A stretch of DNA of 64,000 bases from Apostichopus japonicus. Lineage: Eukaryota; Echinodermata; Holothuroidea; Aspidochirotida; Stichopodidae. The stretch covers positions 10,735,917-10,799,916 of the forward strand of contig NC_092571.1 of NCBI RefSeq assembly GCF_037975245.1, written 5' to 3'. The position numbers and the translations under genes are program-made. This document shows positions 22,201 through 35,000 of the stretch, in pieces (the stretch's first letter is position 1; each line of letters opens with the position of its first letter). Below the pieces are notes generated by a model. It searched no databases, had not been told where the DNA came from, and saw only the letters and a program-made list of their open reading frames with translations.

Positions 22201-24846
22201 CACAGGCTCTCTAGTGGATAAGCAGTTTGCTAACAGCTTTATTTTATTTTGATATTCAGCCGCTCTGTTACTGTATCCCTTCGGGTGATCCTCCTTATCT
22301 ACTTTGTACTTTGTACTTTGTATTTGTACTTGTATTTGTATTCTTGTGTTTCATTTTTCATTTAATTTTTATCATCTACTCATCCCGCTGCTTTCACTAT
22401 GTCTCATCATTTTCTTTTGTTTCAGAAACTCAGAAAATTGATGCAGAAATCCCAGCGCTATTCTTTCCATCTTTCCCACTACAGGTTCTACTCTCTCTCT
22501 CCCGCATTATTCCCTCAGATCTACAGGTTACACACCAACCAGCACTAGGAACACTCCCTCCAGAACTTCAGAGAGAGTGGAACCGATTCTTACACAGAAT
22601 CTCCATTCGTTTCATCAACATCCTCACCAAACACTGCCAATCGTCTTTAGATAGCCTCAACGTTGATATCCTGAGGCTGAAGCTTGAATTACAGTCATGC
22701 TGCACAGACGATGAATGAACCCAGTACACTCACAAAATTAACAGTGATATTTACACTCTTCTTGATTCTGATCCCACAGTTATTTTCTCCCAGCAGATAA
22801 AACAGACTATCACTGATATGTACCAGCGGAACCAGATCTCTAAGAAGGCTGTTTCTTTCCTTTCTCCCACAGACTGTAAGGCAGTCAGGTTTTGTATCCT
22901 ACCCAAAATTCACAAGCCTGGTAACCCTGGTAGGCCTATCATCTCAGGCAATGTGTCCCCACCGAGAAGATTTCCTTGTTTGTGGACCACTTCATCAAAC
23001 CTCTTGTTCCTCAGATTAATTCTTATATCCATAACACTCCAGATTTCCTAAGGAAACTTGAAGATATCAAGAACCAAATCCCCAGTACAGCCATCATCGG
23101 TACTTTTGACGTCACTTCTCTGTACACTTACATCCCTCATGCTGAAGATATCGCAGCCACGTGTGCAGCCCTGTCTAAGAGGGTCCACCCTTGTCCACCC
23201 ATCTCTGACATCAAAGTTCTCATGCAACAGGTTCTCCTCAAACAAAACTTCACGTTCATGGACAAGCATTACCTTCAAAGACACGGGACTGCCATGGGAA
23301 CCAGGATGGCTCCTTCCTTTGTATGCCTGTTTATGTCTTGCCTTGAAGAACGCATGCTCAGTACGGCTCCCTGCCGTCCCCTTATCTGGTGGCGCTACAT
23401 TGATGACATCTTCTTCGTTTGGACCAGTGATGAGGATAGCCTGCTCACCTTCATCAATCACATCAATTCTTTCTACAGCACCATCAAATTTACCTCTGAT
23501 TACTCTCACCAACAGGTTAACTTTCTCGATGTGACTGTTCGCAAGGAACACAGTTCTCTCTCTACAAACTTTATACACCAAGCCCACAGACACACACCAG
23601 TATCTCCATTCTTCAAGCTGCCATCCCCGTCACTGCAAGTCTGGAATTGCCTACAGTGAAGCAATTCGTCTTCGTCGCATTTGCTCTAACAATTCCTTTT
23701 TCATTCGCCATACAGATGCTTTGAAAAAACACCTAACTGCCAGGGGCCATAGTGCCAGAAGGGTGCGTGAAGCCATTCAGAGAGTCCGCTCCCTTTCCAG
23801 ATTATCCATTTTGGCAGTGAAGGACAAAAAGGGACGAGATTGCGACAGCAAGCTGCCCGTGGTTGTTACTTTGCACCCAAATCTTCCTCCTCTTCAGAAA
23901 ATCACCTCTAACAACCACAACATTCTCCTCACTTCAGATAGACTTCAACGAGCCGTCCCTAAAAACCCATTATCGCCTTCAGACGACCACGCAACCTACG
24001 AGACCTTCTTGTGCGTGTTGCTGTTCCACCTCTAACTTCTAACCCCACACCCATTCAGCATGGTACTTTCAAATGTGATCGTACTTCGAGATGCATCGTC
24101 TGCAGCCACCACATTGTTATTGTTGAATCCAATTCCATCACCAGCCACAGCATGCAACTCACACACAAGACTAAGGGTCACATCACTTGCACTACCACCA
24201 ATGTCATCTATCTGGTCTCTTGTAGAGTTTTCGGCCTCCAGTATGTTGGCGAAACCATAAACACCCTCAAGAAACGATTCTATGGTCACAGATCTACAGT
24301 AAACACCATGAAGACTGAGCCCCCAGTTGGGGAACATTTTAACCTTCCCAACCATAGCATTAGCGACATGTCCCTACAGGGAATTGAATCCTTAGGTAGC
24401 CGTCCTGACCTAGTACGAATCAGCAGAGAGAGGCTCTAGATGCAACGCCTTCGCACCATTCAACCTCATGGGCTGAACATTCAGGAAGGACATGACTAAC
24501 TGTTTCTCTGTCCCCCACTCCTTCTCCCCCCCCCCTTCACCCATCTTCTCACAGCTCTCTTCCCCTCCTCTTTTCTCTACACCTTCCTGTATTTGTCCCT
24601 CTATTCTACCCTGTTCCTTTAATCCTCTTTTTGTCCCTCCACTGTTTATCTCCTACCTCTCCTCTTCCCCTGTTGCTTTCTTCTTACCATCCTTTGTCTA
24701 CTTATAATCCCCTTTCATATATCTCATTGTGTTCACCGAGCTCATTAACCTGTCTGTTTTCTGTGCGTGTGTGTGTCCCCTCTGTTACTGTTACTTGTCA
24801 TTTAGCCTCTAAAGAAGATCCTGCTAGGATCGAAACGTCAGGCCAA
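22200..24846 (+). pseudogene. Penelope-like element b2: RT plus GIY-YIG
   Basis: The longer tandem partner of b1. Pieces in order: N-terminal region to about 22718; KAVRFCILPKIHKPGNPGRP (22876-22935) and a YIHNTPDFL frame; GTFDVTSLYTYIPH (motif A, 23099-23140); HGTAMGTRMAPSF (motif B); RYIDDIFF (catalytic YIDD, about 23392); HQQVNFLDVTVRK. A frameshift near 23570 precedes a SGIAYSEAIRLRRIC stretch, another lies near 23968, and the zinc motif CIVCSHH and GIY-YIG core follow at 24090-24300. The nuclease has Cys changed to Phe in CRVFGLQYVGET and a TGG-to-TAG stop at 24437. Ends after a second hammerhead-like motif. Not functional. Confidence 0.85.
24809..24836 (+). ncRNA. Hammerhead-like motif, copy 2 (core mutated)
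   Basis: Same position in element b2 and same stem II (GATCC/GGATC) and GAAAC, but the core reads CTAAAGA: the conserved G of CUGA is A, expected to inactivate cleavage. Confidence 0.45.
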
Positions 24847-26167
24847 CTTACTTTTAACACGATGGAAACACTTCAGCTCCGTTACATGTTGATATATAGT
24901 TATTAAGTTAAGATAACACAAAACAGCCTTAAACCATGATGGAAAATCCTAGCCTAACCTCTTATACTTCCGATTCTGTTATCACTCTGTTCAATTTCGT
25001 ATTTATATGCCCCCTCCTTGTGTAAACTAAAGAGCGAAGTTTGAATTATCTGTCAAATTTGACACGTAGAATAATACCATAGATTTTTACTGAGAGAAAA
25101 CACTTTTCTGTGTGTTACAGGTATATTTCGTTTCTTCGACATTTGACTTTTAAGTGTCCATGGCATTTATAAACAGATTAACATCAAGGAAATGAACTGA
25201 AAATTTATTTTAGTACAATTTTTGTCGTATGCAACCTTTTTATTGGATAAAGGTCCTTGTGGATAAAGGACTCGTGATAGCCTACTGCTGGTATTGCCTC
25301 TATGAAGAACTGGCCTCTGGTGTGTGAACGAGGTTAGCACATACATCGCAAATACAAATTCATGTGTGATCATGCTGTAGGAACGTAGTGTAGGGAGTGA
25401 TTTTCGAATACTATTGCGTAGTTTTGACATTTCATATTTGATTCATTTTTGCTTTTCAGTATACGTAATACATTTCATTGGGCTTAGTAGGCCTGATGAG
25501 CAAAACACACACACACACACACAAAGACACTATGTTTTTACTCCGTCATAGGCGATGTATGACTATACTTTCAACTTTGAACACAACTGAGGGTTCGGGC
25601 AGTCTATTCGGTATTATCAGTAAGACTATGTTTCCGTCATAAGCAGTTACATTTTAGTAATATGTCTGTAAACGGTTACACGTAGAAAAGGATATGTACT
25701 TAAAACAGTTGAACCTTGGTAGAATCGTGCATCACTTGAGCTATGACCCCATAGTTTGTGCATTGTCCTGCGTCGAAGTGACATAGCAACACGAACCGAT
25801 GTGTCCATTTCAAGAAGTACCAGCAACGGTCACTAGAATGGTTAATTTCATAATATTCAAAGTAAAAACGACACAGGGACCGATATAACGGTCGTTGCGG
25901 TATGCGTACTAAGTAGTATATATACTAGTATTATACACTTTATACTGTACAAAGTTATATAGCAACTGTGGTTCGTCAAAAACACATGGAAATAATTCCG
26001 TCAAGAAGATATTAAACAAACCGTTAACTTTTGTAGTATACAATGAATCAGAACGTGAAACATTACCTCTTTTGGAGAATGATTTTTAACTGTTCTTTGA
26101 AGCGTTTATTTCTTGAATAATGTGAATACTCTGATGTATCCCCGATCAGTAACGGTAGGCATGTCCT
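24847..26167. other. No recognised gene
   Basis: A/T-rich single-copy-looking sequence with a short (CA)n near 25504-25523. Nothing coding is supported. Confidence 0.4.
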
Positions 26168-26812
26168 CAGGGACGAAGCTTAGGCCTCATGTTTGGGGGG
26201 GGGGGGGAAGGGAGGTAGTGGCTGAAATTCCAACAGGATGGGTTTTGAAGCCAGAAAATTCCGACTCCTGCCTTTACCCCCCCCCCCCCCCCTCCGCGCT
26301 ACTCGTGAAAGATACGGTCAGTGTCAGTCAGACAACCCATCCTCCGCGACTGCACATTTGTTTCGAACTTTTTTCGATACATGTGTACCCACAAGCCCTC
26401 ACTGCACAAACTTATTACTCACTCTGGTTAAGCAAGTAAGCAACTGAGTATTAGTTATCTGCTTGAAGGCTACATAGACACTAACTACAAAAGCTATGTT
26501 AATGTAACAAAGGGGAAAACATTTTTTTCAACAAATTATATTCGACGACATAGTGAATTACCCAAAAATACAGTGCTTTTTCCTAGCGCGCTCAACATTA
26601 TCTTTTGTTGGGGTTGGGCGGGGGGGGGGGGGGGCGAGGAGCGGGGCTATTTATTACTCACATAAAAAAAATGTTCGATTGTTCCCTTCATTCCATCTGA
26701 GCAATTGAACAAATTTCTGCAAAATGTTTAACTGACAACTTATCGTATGTCGTCAATTCATCATTTTCTGTAATTGTTTTACATTGTTCACTTTATTCCA
26801 ACAGGAATACTT
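26168..26812 (-). mobile_element. MITE family 1, copy B, truncated
   Basis: The end CAGGGACGAAGCTTAGG starts at 26168. Reading leftward on the complement, it matches the right half of the full copy at 61494-62794, including the GGTCAGTGTCAGTCAGA block and the A/T-rich segment. Similarity stops near 26812, so the other end is missing. Long G and C runs give low-complexity frames. Confidence 0.7.
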
Positions 26813-28093
26813 GATAGTTTTCGTCGCTTGCTCTAAGCTTTCCCCATCAGGTAACAACGTATCTTGCCCTTTCAGTGTCGTAACATTCTTAGAACTTTCA
26901 GGAGGGTTGCAACTTGCAAGTCAGAACTAATGTATCACCGGTGTAAGCCAAGAAAGTTCGATCTATATTAGACTTTGTTGTATTGAAAAACAACGTTTCG
27001 TCTCCTTCAACAGCCCGAAGGTAACATCAGTTCAGTAATACCATGAATGACAGAAAACGCTTCATAGCGCAATATCATAGCGCAATATCATAGCGAAATC
27101 AATATAACGACTGAAAATTGTGAAGATTAAGCATACACGTGTGTAGGTGTAGTGTGAAACATACGATAATACATTTACTTCAAGGAAGTAACTGAGTGAA
27201 TGCTCTTCTTCCCTGATCGTGTATGCAGTATTTTGTTTCGATTTCACTTTTCTTTTTTACTTTTCCACGAATACAATTGTGTTGTCAATGTGACCATGGA
27301 GCTATAAACTGTCCCAGTTTATAGCTCCATGATGTGACATACAGAACATCCCATTACATCTCCATCATCGCCGGTTCAACATAGCCATACTGCCAATTCC
27401 AAAATATTAGTGTTTATTTGATCAATTTTTACTCCGTTGGGAGCGCATGTAAGAAACTTTGTAGTGAATGGGTGTGTATAATCAATGTAAATTTCTTTGT
27501 TCGCGATAATTATTAATATACTTATGAACACTACTAGCAGTTTACAGAGTCTCTACAACATTTAACAGCCCCATTAAAAGGCATTTCATAATATTTAGAC
27601 ATAAACCTAAGCACATCGTGACTCCCTTAATCATCTCTTTCAGTTCTGACAGTTTCCCAGTTTGTTGAGGTACTGCTTTTCAATTGGAAATGGTCCTTTG
27701 GTAAGATATGACCAACTCAACTTTTATCAACAGGGAAACTTGTATATACAGACCTTTTTTTTGTAAAAAAAACATGGTTTGTTAGATTTCGAGTGTATAA
27801 CTTGACACGCACGGACAAGTACATGCTTCACCTACTCAGCCAGTTGGGACAATTTTCTAATGCAAGTACCCACGGCATGCTTTACTCTCATATCATGATT
27901 CAAACTACTTGTGGTGACAGAATGAGCAGTTACGAACCACTATCTAGTATCAACAGGATATTCAGCTTGTACTATCAGTGCCCCAAGTACTTTGAAGTGG
28001 GACACGAAAAGTTCAGTATTTAGAAAAGTAAACAAAACAGCTATTCTTTACTAGACGATCTAAACACGGCTTGGGGTAGAAGCCAACTTGATG
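26813..28093. other. No recognised gene; contains one hairpin
   Basis: No coding sequence supported. The only structured element is the hairpin at 27295-27331. Confidence 0.4.
27295..27331. repeat. Minimal hairpin flanked by 7-bp direct repeats
   Basis: CATGGAGCTATAAACT and its exact complement are separated by GTCCC. ATGTGAC lies directly on both sides. One arm (CCATGGAGCTATAAAC) also occurs alone at about 61072. It looks like a transposon reduced to its two ends with its target duplication. Confidence 0.65.
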
Positions 28094-28378
28094 ATGTATG
28101 TATGTGTGTATGTATGTATGTATGTATGTATGTATGTTTGTATGTATATGTGATCTTCCCGCAAGCAGGAACTCGCGAAAGAAGCCATGGAGGCTTATAG
28201 ACTCGCAAGCTGACCGAAGCCAATCTCTCGGCACACATCCATTTAACGTCCATGTCGGGAAGTTGTTTTTGAACAACACCCTTGCCAGACGACACACATT
28301 GCTGTCGGCGGGGAATCGAACCGGGGATCTCATGACTGGGAGACGCCGGCGTTAATCACTAGGCTATACACTCCGCCC
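28094..28378 (-). mobile_element. tRNA-derived SINE
   Basis: Reading the minus strand from 28378: a tRNA-like head with A box (TAGCCTAGTGATTAAC) and B box (GGTTCGATTCC), then a body with ACGTTAAATGGATGTGTGCC and CGGTCAGCTTGCGAGTC, then a (CATA)n-type tail at 28095-28150. Head, body and simple-repeat tail is the standard SINE design. The A box resembles that of the 373-bp array, but the bodies differ. Confidence 0.8.
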
Positions 28379-28608
28379 TGATCACACTCCGCCATGATCA
28401 CAGCACTATGTAAAATTAGAGGAGGTTGTGGGCATATATGATATAGAGTTCATTTATAGATAACTCTAATGTGATACAGTAACGAGTGCAATAAGTAGGT
28501 GGCTGTGCAAATACGCCAGAGCAAAGAAAGGAAGCTCTGTGACATAACTGTTGACGGTCTCGACCTGCATGGTCTCGACGGCACTTATTACAACCAGGGA
28601 ATTGTTCC

Positions 28609-28751
<143 letters not shown>

Positions 28752-28880
28752 TAAGATTTACAATGCGCTAATTATAAACAAAATTGTTGTCAAAAGCGCC
28801 ATACATATAAATATGAATAGAAAAAAAGCAAACATAATAATGCAACAATGAAATATAATAACAAATCAAATTGATAAATG

Positions 28881-29490
28881 TTAAGCATAGAGGTAGGTTT
28901 TCAGTTTAGATTTGAAAAGTGATTTATTACGTATACATTTTAAATGGTCTGGGAGGGAATTCCACAATTTGGGACCAGAAACTGAAAAAGCACGGTTGGC
29001 ATAAGTAACCCCATTGGTCCTGGGTTCAAGGAGGGTAATACATTTTGACTGACGGGTGGCACGCTTGTATTGCTTTACTATTATAAGTTCTGAAAGGTAG
29101 TCTGGAGATAAATGGTTATAAATACAATTGTAGATTAAAATAAGGACTTTGAAATGTATACGCGTTTCAATTGGAAGCCAGTGTAATGCTTTAAGAAGAG
29201 GGGTAACATGTGTTAACTTAGTTTGCTTGAAGATAAGTTTGGCAGCCCAGTTTTGATTTTTTTGCAAACAAATTACCAGATTTTTGGGAAGGCCAATGAA
29301 AATAGAATTACAGAAATCAAGGCGGGATTTAACAAAAGCATGGATTAATTGCTCACTCATTTCTTGGGAGAGATATGGTCTGACTGATTTAATATTCCTT
29401 AAGTGTATACAACAAGATTTAATGACATTAGAAATGTGCTGTTCAAGAGAGAATTTTGAATCAAGTGTTACCCCTAAGTTGCGAGCCTGA
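28881..29490 (-). pseudogene. LINE ORF2 C-terminal fragment
   Basis: The minus-strand frame reads GVTLDSKFSLEQHISNVI, VKSRLDFCNSIFIGLP, LKALHWLPIETRI and LWNSLPDHLK before ending in LKTYLYA-stop. These are the conserved post-palm and C-terminal motifs of CR1/L2-type LINE RTs. The palm domain and endonuclease are missing (5' truncation, usual for LINEs). The last 159 codons are uninterrupted, suggesting a fairly young insertion. Confidence 0.85.
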
Positions 29491-30062
29491 TGCTATGGAT
29501 TTACAATCACTCCGCATAGATTTAAAGTTATGTTTGGTAAGGGTGTCCGTCTAGACTCCCTATTACAACCTTCTTTGATCGAACAGTGGAAACGTGATTA
29601 AAAGCGAGCACTGCTGGCTGAGTTGTTGTGATAGACAGCTTCTGTACCGTAACATTCAACTTCTTATGGTTACGTGATCTCTCGCTCAACCAAACATGTC
29701 TAGCCTGGAATTACCAGTTGAATTCACCTTACCGAGGCGAGTAAGCACTACTGGCTGTATTTGTACGTAGGCTATGTAATATGAGGAAAAACTCATGCAG
29801 TGATCGAATATGGATGTAACTTCTTTGAGTATTAGGTATATATTCTCTCTAGTATAGTATCATACTAGTTAATTCATTATGCATTGCTTTAGATCACTTA
29901 CATTCTCATTTATTTCTGCTAATCATCTTTGAAAGTTTCGATAACGCATCACTCGTTCACACTCCAATATAGAAGTTTAAGAACATGCCGGTCGCAGATA
30001 ATGGTGTCCTGCCCCCCCCACCCCACCCCACAATCAAACTATTGATCCTACCTCCAAAATGC
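29491..30062. other. No recognised feature
   Basis: No gene or clear repeat seen. Confidence 0.4.
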
Positions 30063-30410
30063 TCACGCGTAATAGCACACTAGTATTGTGTCCATACTTA
30101 CCATAATGACATATACCGATTTAATTTGACATATCATCGATTTAGACTGGAAGATTTCGATTTCAATTGACATATTCCGATTTATTTCACATACCATCGA
30201 TTTACTATTGGTATATGTCGTTTCAAATCGATGAGATGTCCAATTAAACTGGTATGATAAGTCAATGTAAATCGTCATCTACCAGGTGAAATCGATAATA
30301 AGTCAATTTAAATAGGTAGAAGTCAATATAAGCTGCCAGAAACTGGTAGAAGTCGAAGGAAATTGGTATATGTCGATTTAAACGGTATATGTCAATTCAA
30401 CACGATTTGA
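30063..30410. repeat. Degenerate short tandem repeat (TCGATTTAAACTGGTATATG type)
   Basis: Repeated words around GGTATATGTC, GTAGAAGTCAATTTAAA and ATCGATTTA in both orientations with roughly 25-35 base spacing. Related sequence recurs at about 31830-31950 and 34700-34990, so later insertions have split one original block. Confidence 0.65.
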
Positions 30411-30470
30411 GACTGATGGCCCGCCATACTGCAGTGTGCCTATGTGTATTTGGCTAAAAGTATTCCTATA

Positions 30471-30611
<141 letters not shown>

Positions 30612-30829
30612 TCCATGTGTTTGATTAGACTAGCCCAGTTTTCACTGAGATACTTGCACCTCGTTGACATATCAGTTTTTTCAGCCTTATTATTTCACCG
30701 AAATCTTTTTGCAAGTTATTGTCCATAATTACCATGGACATAATCATGATGGACGCTCTTGCTAGCTTGGTAAGTTTGGAACTATTAAATTATTCGCCCG
30801 CCTTGTCAGGTGACTTCACGTGATGTAAC

Positions 30830-31759
30830 CATAGGCGTAGGAGGCAGGGGGCTGGGGGCTGCAGCCCCCAACCAACTATTTTGGTGAAAATTCGGGCATA
30901 TGCTGAGTATTTTTCGGGCATCTACTGTAAGAAGAATAATTTGCAATGTGTTTTTCGAATTTTTGGGTGAAAATTCGGGTAATATGCTGAAAAATGTTCG
31001 AGCAACTACTGAAAGAAGGATAATTTGCATTGATTATTTTTCAAGCACCTACCAGTGGCGGAGCGTCCATACAGTCAGAGGGGGTGGATGCCCCCCTAAC
31101 GGACTCAAATGGACTGCTCGTGCCCATTTCAGCTAATTATCACTTTTACTTATTCGCGATTATTGCCTTTTTTATTGTGCTCTCAAATACCTATTGATAT
31201 TTGTCACGTTTTGTTGGTGCAATTTTCTGACAAAAGGCGATGACAGTACCTATTTAGTCATTGTTTATCTGCAAATTAGCTAGGCCTGCAAAGGTAAATT
31301 TCCGGCGATCTAGGGAGTATCTTTACTCAGAAAATGTCTGTATGTTCCGCGCCAACCTGCGGTGGCGCTCCGCTTAGACAGTGTTGAAAGCGCCCCTACC
31401 GACCATTCTCTCCCCCCAGATCAATTCCCCTAGCTCCGCCACTGGCACCTACTGAAAGAAGAAGAATTTGCAATGTGTTTTTCTATGGTTAAACTTATAT
31501 TATTATTGTTATTATCATTGTTGTTGTAACGACTTCCCCAATAATTATTCCCAATATGGAAGGGAAATAACACGGAAAATGATTTTTATGTTATTTGCAT
31601 GTGATGTAATAAACGATGAATACTTATATGATATGCACTTTAACATGTGGAACGCGCGCGGACCGGGCGAAAAATTTTGGTTATATTTTTTTCGGGCGAG
31701 TCGTTACAGTCCCCCCCCCCCCACAAATTAACAAATTAAATTAGGCTAATACGCCTATG
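30830..31759 (+). mobile_element. MITE family 2 copy, host of a nested insertion
   Basis: It starts CATAGGCGTAGGAGGC and ends GGCTAATACGCCTATG (10-bp perfect inverted end, then imperfect). Flanking 8-mers GATGTAAC (30822-30829) and GATGTATC (31760-31767) match at 7 of 8. The inside has repeated TTCGGGCA words and the GCGAAAAATTTTGGTTATAT block shared with 4330 and 39740. It is interrupted by a second element at 31053-31444; without it the element is about 530 bp. Confidence 0.8.
31053..31444 (+). mobile_element. MITE family 4 (CAGTGGCGGAGC ends), nested
   Basis: A 392-bp element with a perfect 12-bp terminal inverted repeat CAGTGGCGGAGC and an exact 8-bp target duplication GCACCTAC (31045-31052, 31445-31452). 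The host sequence joins smoothly across it (GCACCTACTGAAAGAAG). It carries the hairpin cassette on the minus strand. A hAT-type mechanism is inferred from the 8-bp duplication and CAG ends. Confidence 0.9.
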
Positions 31760-31979
31760 GATGTATCTTCACATGTCAATCATCATGAACTCGGAATTTG
31801 GAATAATTTAATGAGCTAATTCAATGATAATGTCATTTTAAATCGGTAGAAGTCAATTTAAACTGCTAGAAACTGGTTTTAGTCCAATGAAACTGACTTC
31901 TACCGACTTAATTCAACATATCATTGATTTCAACTGGTAAAGTTTGGTTTAAATTGACAAATACCGATATATCTTTGAC

Positions 31980-34698
31980 TTTGATTGACTTTGATGTTAT
32001 AGTTCTCGGTGATATTAACATGTGTAGTATTAAGGCAGATGATAAGTATAAGAACTACCAAAATATTTTGAATATGTCTGGTTTCAAGCAGTTGATATAT
32101 ACTCCTACAAGAGTCACTGACACATCATCCTCAGCCATTGATCATGTTATATGTAACAATATGAAAAAAAATCCAGCAATATGGGGTCATACCATATGGT
32201 ATAAGCGACCATTACATTGTTTATTGTACAAGGGTAACATCAAAACCAAGTCCCATAAAGGGATTCAGATTAGGTCCCTAAAAAAGTACAATAAGGAATA
32301 TTTTGTTGATGAGCTGAAAAATGTTGACCGGTCTTCTGTTTATATGTCTGACAATGTTGACGAATCGTGGGTATGTTTCCGGGGTTTATTTGCCACTGTT
32401 CTTAATTCTGTGGCTCCAGTTAAGGAAGTTAGGATCAAAAATCAGTCTGATTTTCTTGAGAGTATTCGTGAACGGGACAGTTGGTTACGTAAGTCCCGGG
32501 GGATACCCACTCATCTGAAAACTACCAAATGTACCGTAAGATGCGCAACAAAGTTCATAATGACATAAGAAACGCCAAACGTCATTACATGATTGAAAAA
32601 ATAGACGAATACAAAGACAAGCCTAAAGAGTTATGGAAACATCTCAAGACTCTTGGCTACCAATCAAAGTCTAATGCATCATCAAATACTGTTTTAGATG
32701 TGAATGGCGAAAAATGCCATGATAAAAAGGATGTTGCTGATCATTTCAATCATTTTTTACTCATGTTGCATCAGATCTTGTGAATCAACTTCAAAAGCAA
32801 GAGTTTAACTCGTACGATGTGGACTCACCTGTTTTTAAAAATCAGTATAAGAGTGTTGTTCCAGATTCTTTCCAGCTTTAAGAAATTAATGAGGAATTTG
32901 TCCTGAATGAGATCCATAGTCTTGACATAAGTAAAAGTACCGGTCTCGATGGTATACCAGGGCGTTTTATTAAAGATGCTGCTGAGGTTATTACAGGCCC
33001 CATCACACATATTATTAATGCTTCTTTAAGATGTGGTGTTGTTCCTAATGACATGAAAATGGCAAAAGTCATTCCTCTTCATTAAAAGAGAAGTAAGCTT
33101 GAAGCTGGAAACTATAGACCAGTGAGCATCCTCTCTGTTGTGTCAAAATTCTTAGAGAAAGCTGTTTTCCATCAACTGAACGATTATCTGGTTAACAATA
33201 ATCTCATTTACCAATTCCAATCTGGTTTTAGAGGATCATATTCAACCGACACTTGCCTTATTCATCTGCAAGATCATATCAGGAAACAAACTGCCGCTGG
33301 TAATTATACCGGCATGATCTTATTGGATATCCAAAAGGCGTTCGACAGTGTAGACCATCAAATTTTGTGTAATAAGCTGTCCGCAGTGGGTGTCCACAGT
33401 ACATCATCAGACTGGTTCCAATCTTATCTTTCTGGTAGACGGCAAGTTGTTAGCATAAATAGAGTTGAATCTGATCCTCTGACCATTTCTTGCGGGGTGC
33501 CTCAAGGCAGTATATTGGGCCCCATTTTATTTCTTTGCTATGTAAATGATATGCCAAACTCCATCAATTGCTTGCTTTTACAATATGCCGATGACAGTGC
33601 TTTAATTTACTCTGACAAAGATCCTTACAATATTGGCAAAAATCTTTCATCTAACATGGAGGGTGGCAATAAATGGCTCATTGAAAACAAATTGTCGTTA
33701 CACATGGGTAAGACCGAGTTGATTTTGTTTGGGACGAAACGTAAACTTAGTCAGTATACTGACTTCTCGATTGTTTGTGATGGTCAACTGATTAAGGCCA
33801 AACATTATGTTGTTTACCTCGGTCTGGAGTTAAACCAATACCTTGATGGCGAACACATTGTTCTCGGTATTATTAGTAAAACAAATTCTCGACTCAAATT
33901 CCTCTACAGGCAAGCTAATTATTTTAATCAAAATGTGAAAAAGACCATCTGTACAGCCCTTGTTTTTTGTCTGTTCGATTATTCCATCTCACCTTGGTAT
34001 GGAGGTATATCTAAGTACCACGCTCGTAGATTACAATGTGCCCAGAACAAAGTTATCAGATTCATTCTGGGTAAAGATTTTTATTATCACATTAACCATG
34101 CTGACTTTAAAACTCTTGGTATTTTGAACATCAACACTAGGGCTGAACAGCTTCGTCTTAATCATGTTTTTAATGTTTTCCATGGTACCTCTCCAGTTTA
34201 TATGAGAGAGAGTTTTATTAGAGTAAATAGTGTTCATAGCCATAACACAAGAGGTAGTATTTTTAATTTTCAACTTCCCAAAATTAAAACGCACAGTGCT
34301 GGGTCTTTTTATTACAATGCAATTAAAAACTGGAACAGGCTACCTGAAAACATAAAATACATCCTGCTGAAATACAATTTCAAAAAAGATGCCAAAGCCT
34401 ACCTTTTAAATCATATGAATGTCTAGCTTGTAAATATCTTTCTTGTTTACAGTGTTTGTATGCATGTTTTGGATGTTTTAATAGTTTATTTCTTATCTTT
34501 TGTATTTTTATGGTTATAAGGACCCCTTTGGAAATAAGCTTTTAGCTTAAAGGGTTATCCTTGGCATGTTATTTTCTTTTTGATGCATTTAAGTATATTC
34601 CCATCTTGTATTTTAAATGTTTATCTTTATGTGCAATTTTTGTTTGTACGTAGAAGAAGAATGATATCTTGCCGAATAAAATAAAATCAAATCAAATC
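31980..34698 (+). pseudogene. 5'-truncated LINE: endonuclease tail and reverse transcriptase
   Basis: The start holds the C-terminal part of an apurinic-type endonuclease (VIVLGDINMC, then SSAIDHVICNN). After frame changes near 32520 and 32770 comes the RT. Readable motifs: DISKSTGLDGIPGRFIK, NYRPVSILSVVSKFLEKAVF, LLDIQKAFDSVDHQIL (motif A), CGVPQGSILGPILF (motif B), YADDSAL (catalytic YADD), then a long open C-terminal part to 34426. In-frame TAA stops lie at 32879-32881 and 33083-33085. The 3' end is a short A/T-rich simple repeat at 34672-34698. The last 434 codons, covering RT motif A onward, are open. CR1/Jockey-type by style. Confidence 0.9.
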
Positions 34699-35000
34699 TT
34701 ACATATCATCGATTTAAATTGGTATATGTCATTGTGTTGTGGGTATTGACCGTATAACTGTATGTATCGACTGTACACTAGTGTCTAATTGCCGACGGTA
34801 ACAAGCTGTGTGTGTATTTTCTGGGATCGATGGTGGAATCTACCACTTCTGTTACACCTCATTCGAGACAGATCAGATTACCGGCATCAGACGTTTCTTT
34901 GCGCGCGAGTCTTCACTCCCTTAAAATCAATACAAGTCAGTTTAAGCTGCTAGAAACTGGTACAAGTCGGTATATGTCGAATCCCTACGACTATATATAT

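Noticed and set aside
23048-23593. Long minus-strand frame over the Penelope-like RT
   Set aside because: The plus strand carries the RT motifs; the opposite frame is a shadow without known motifs.
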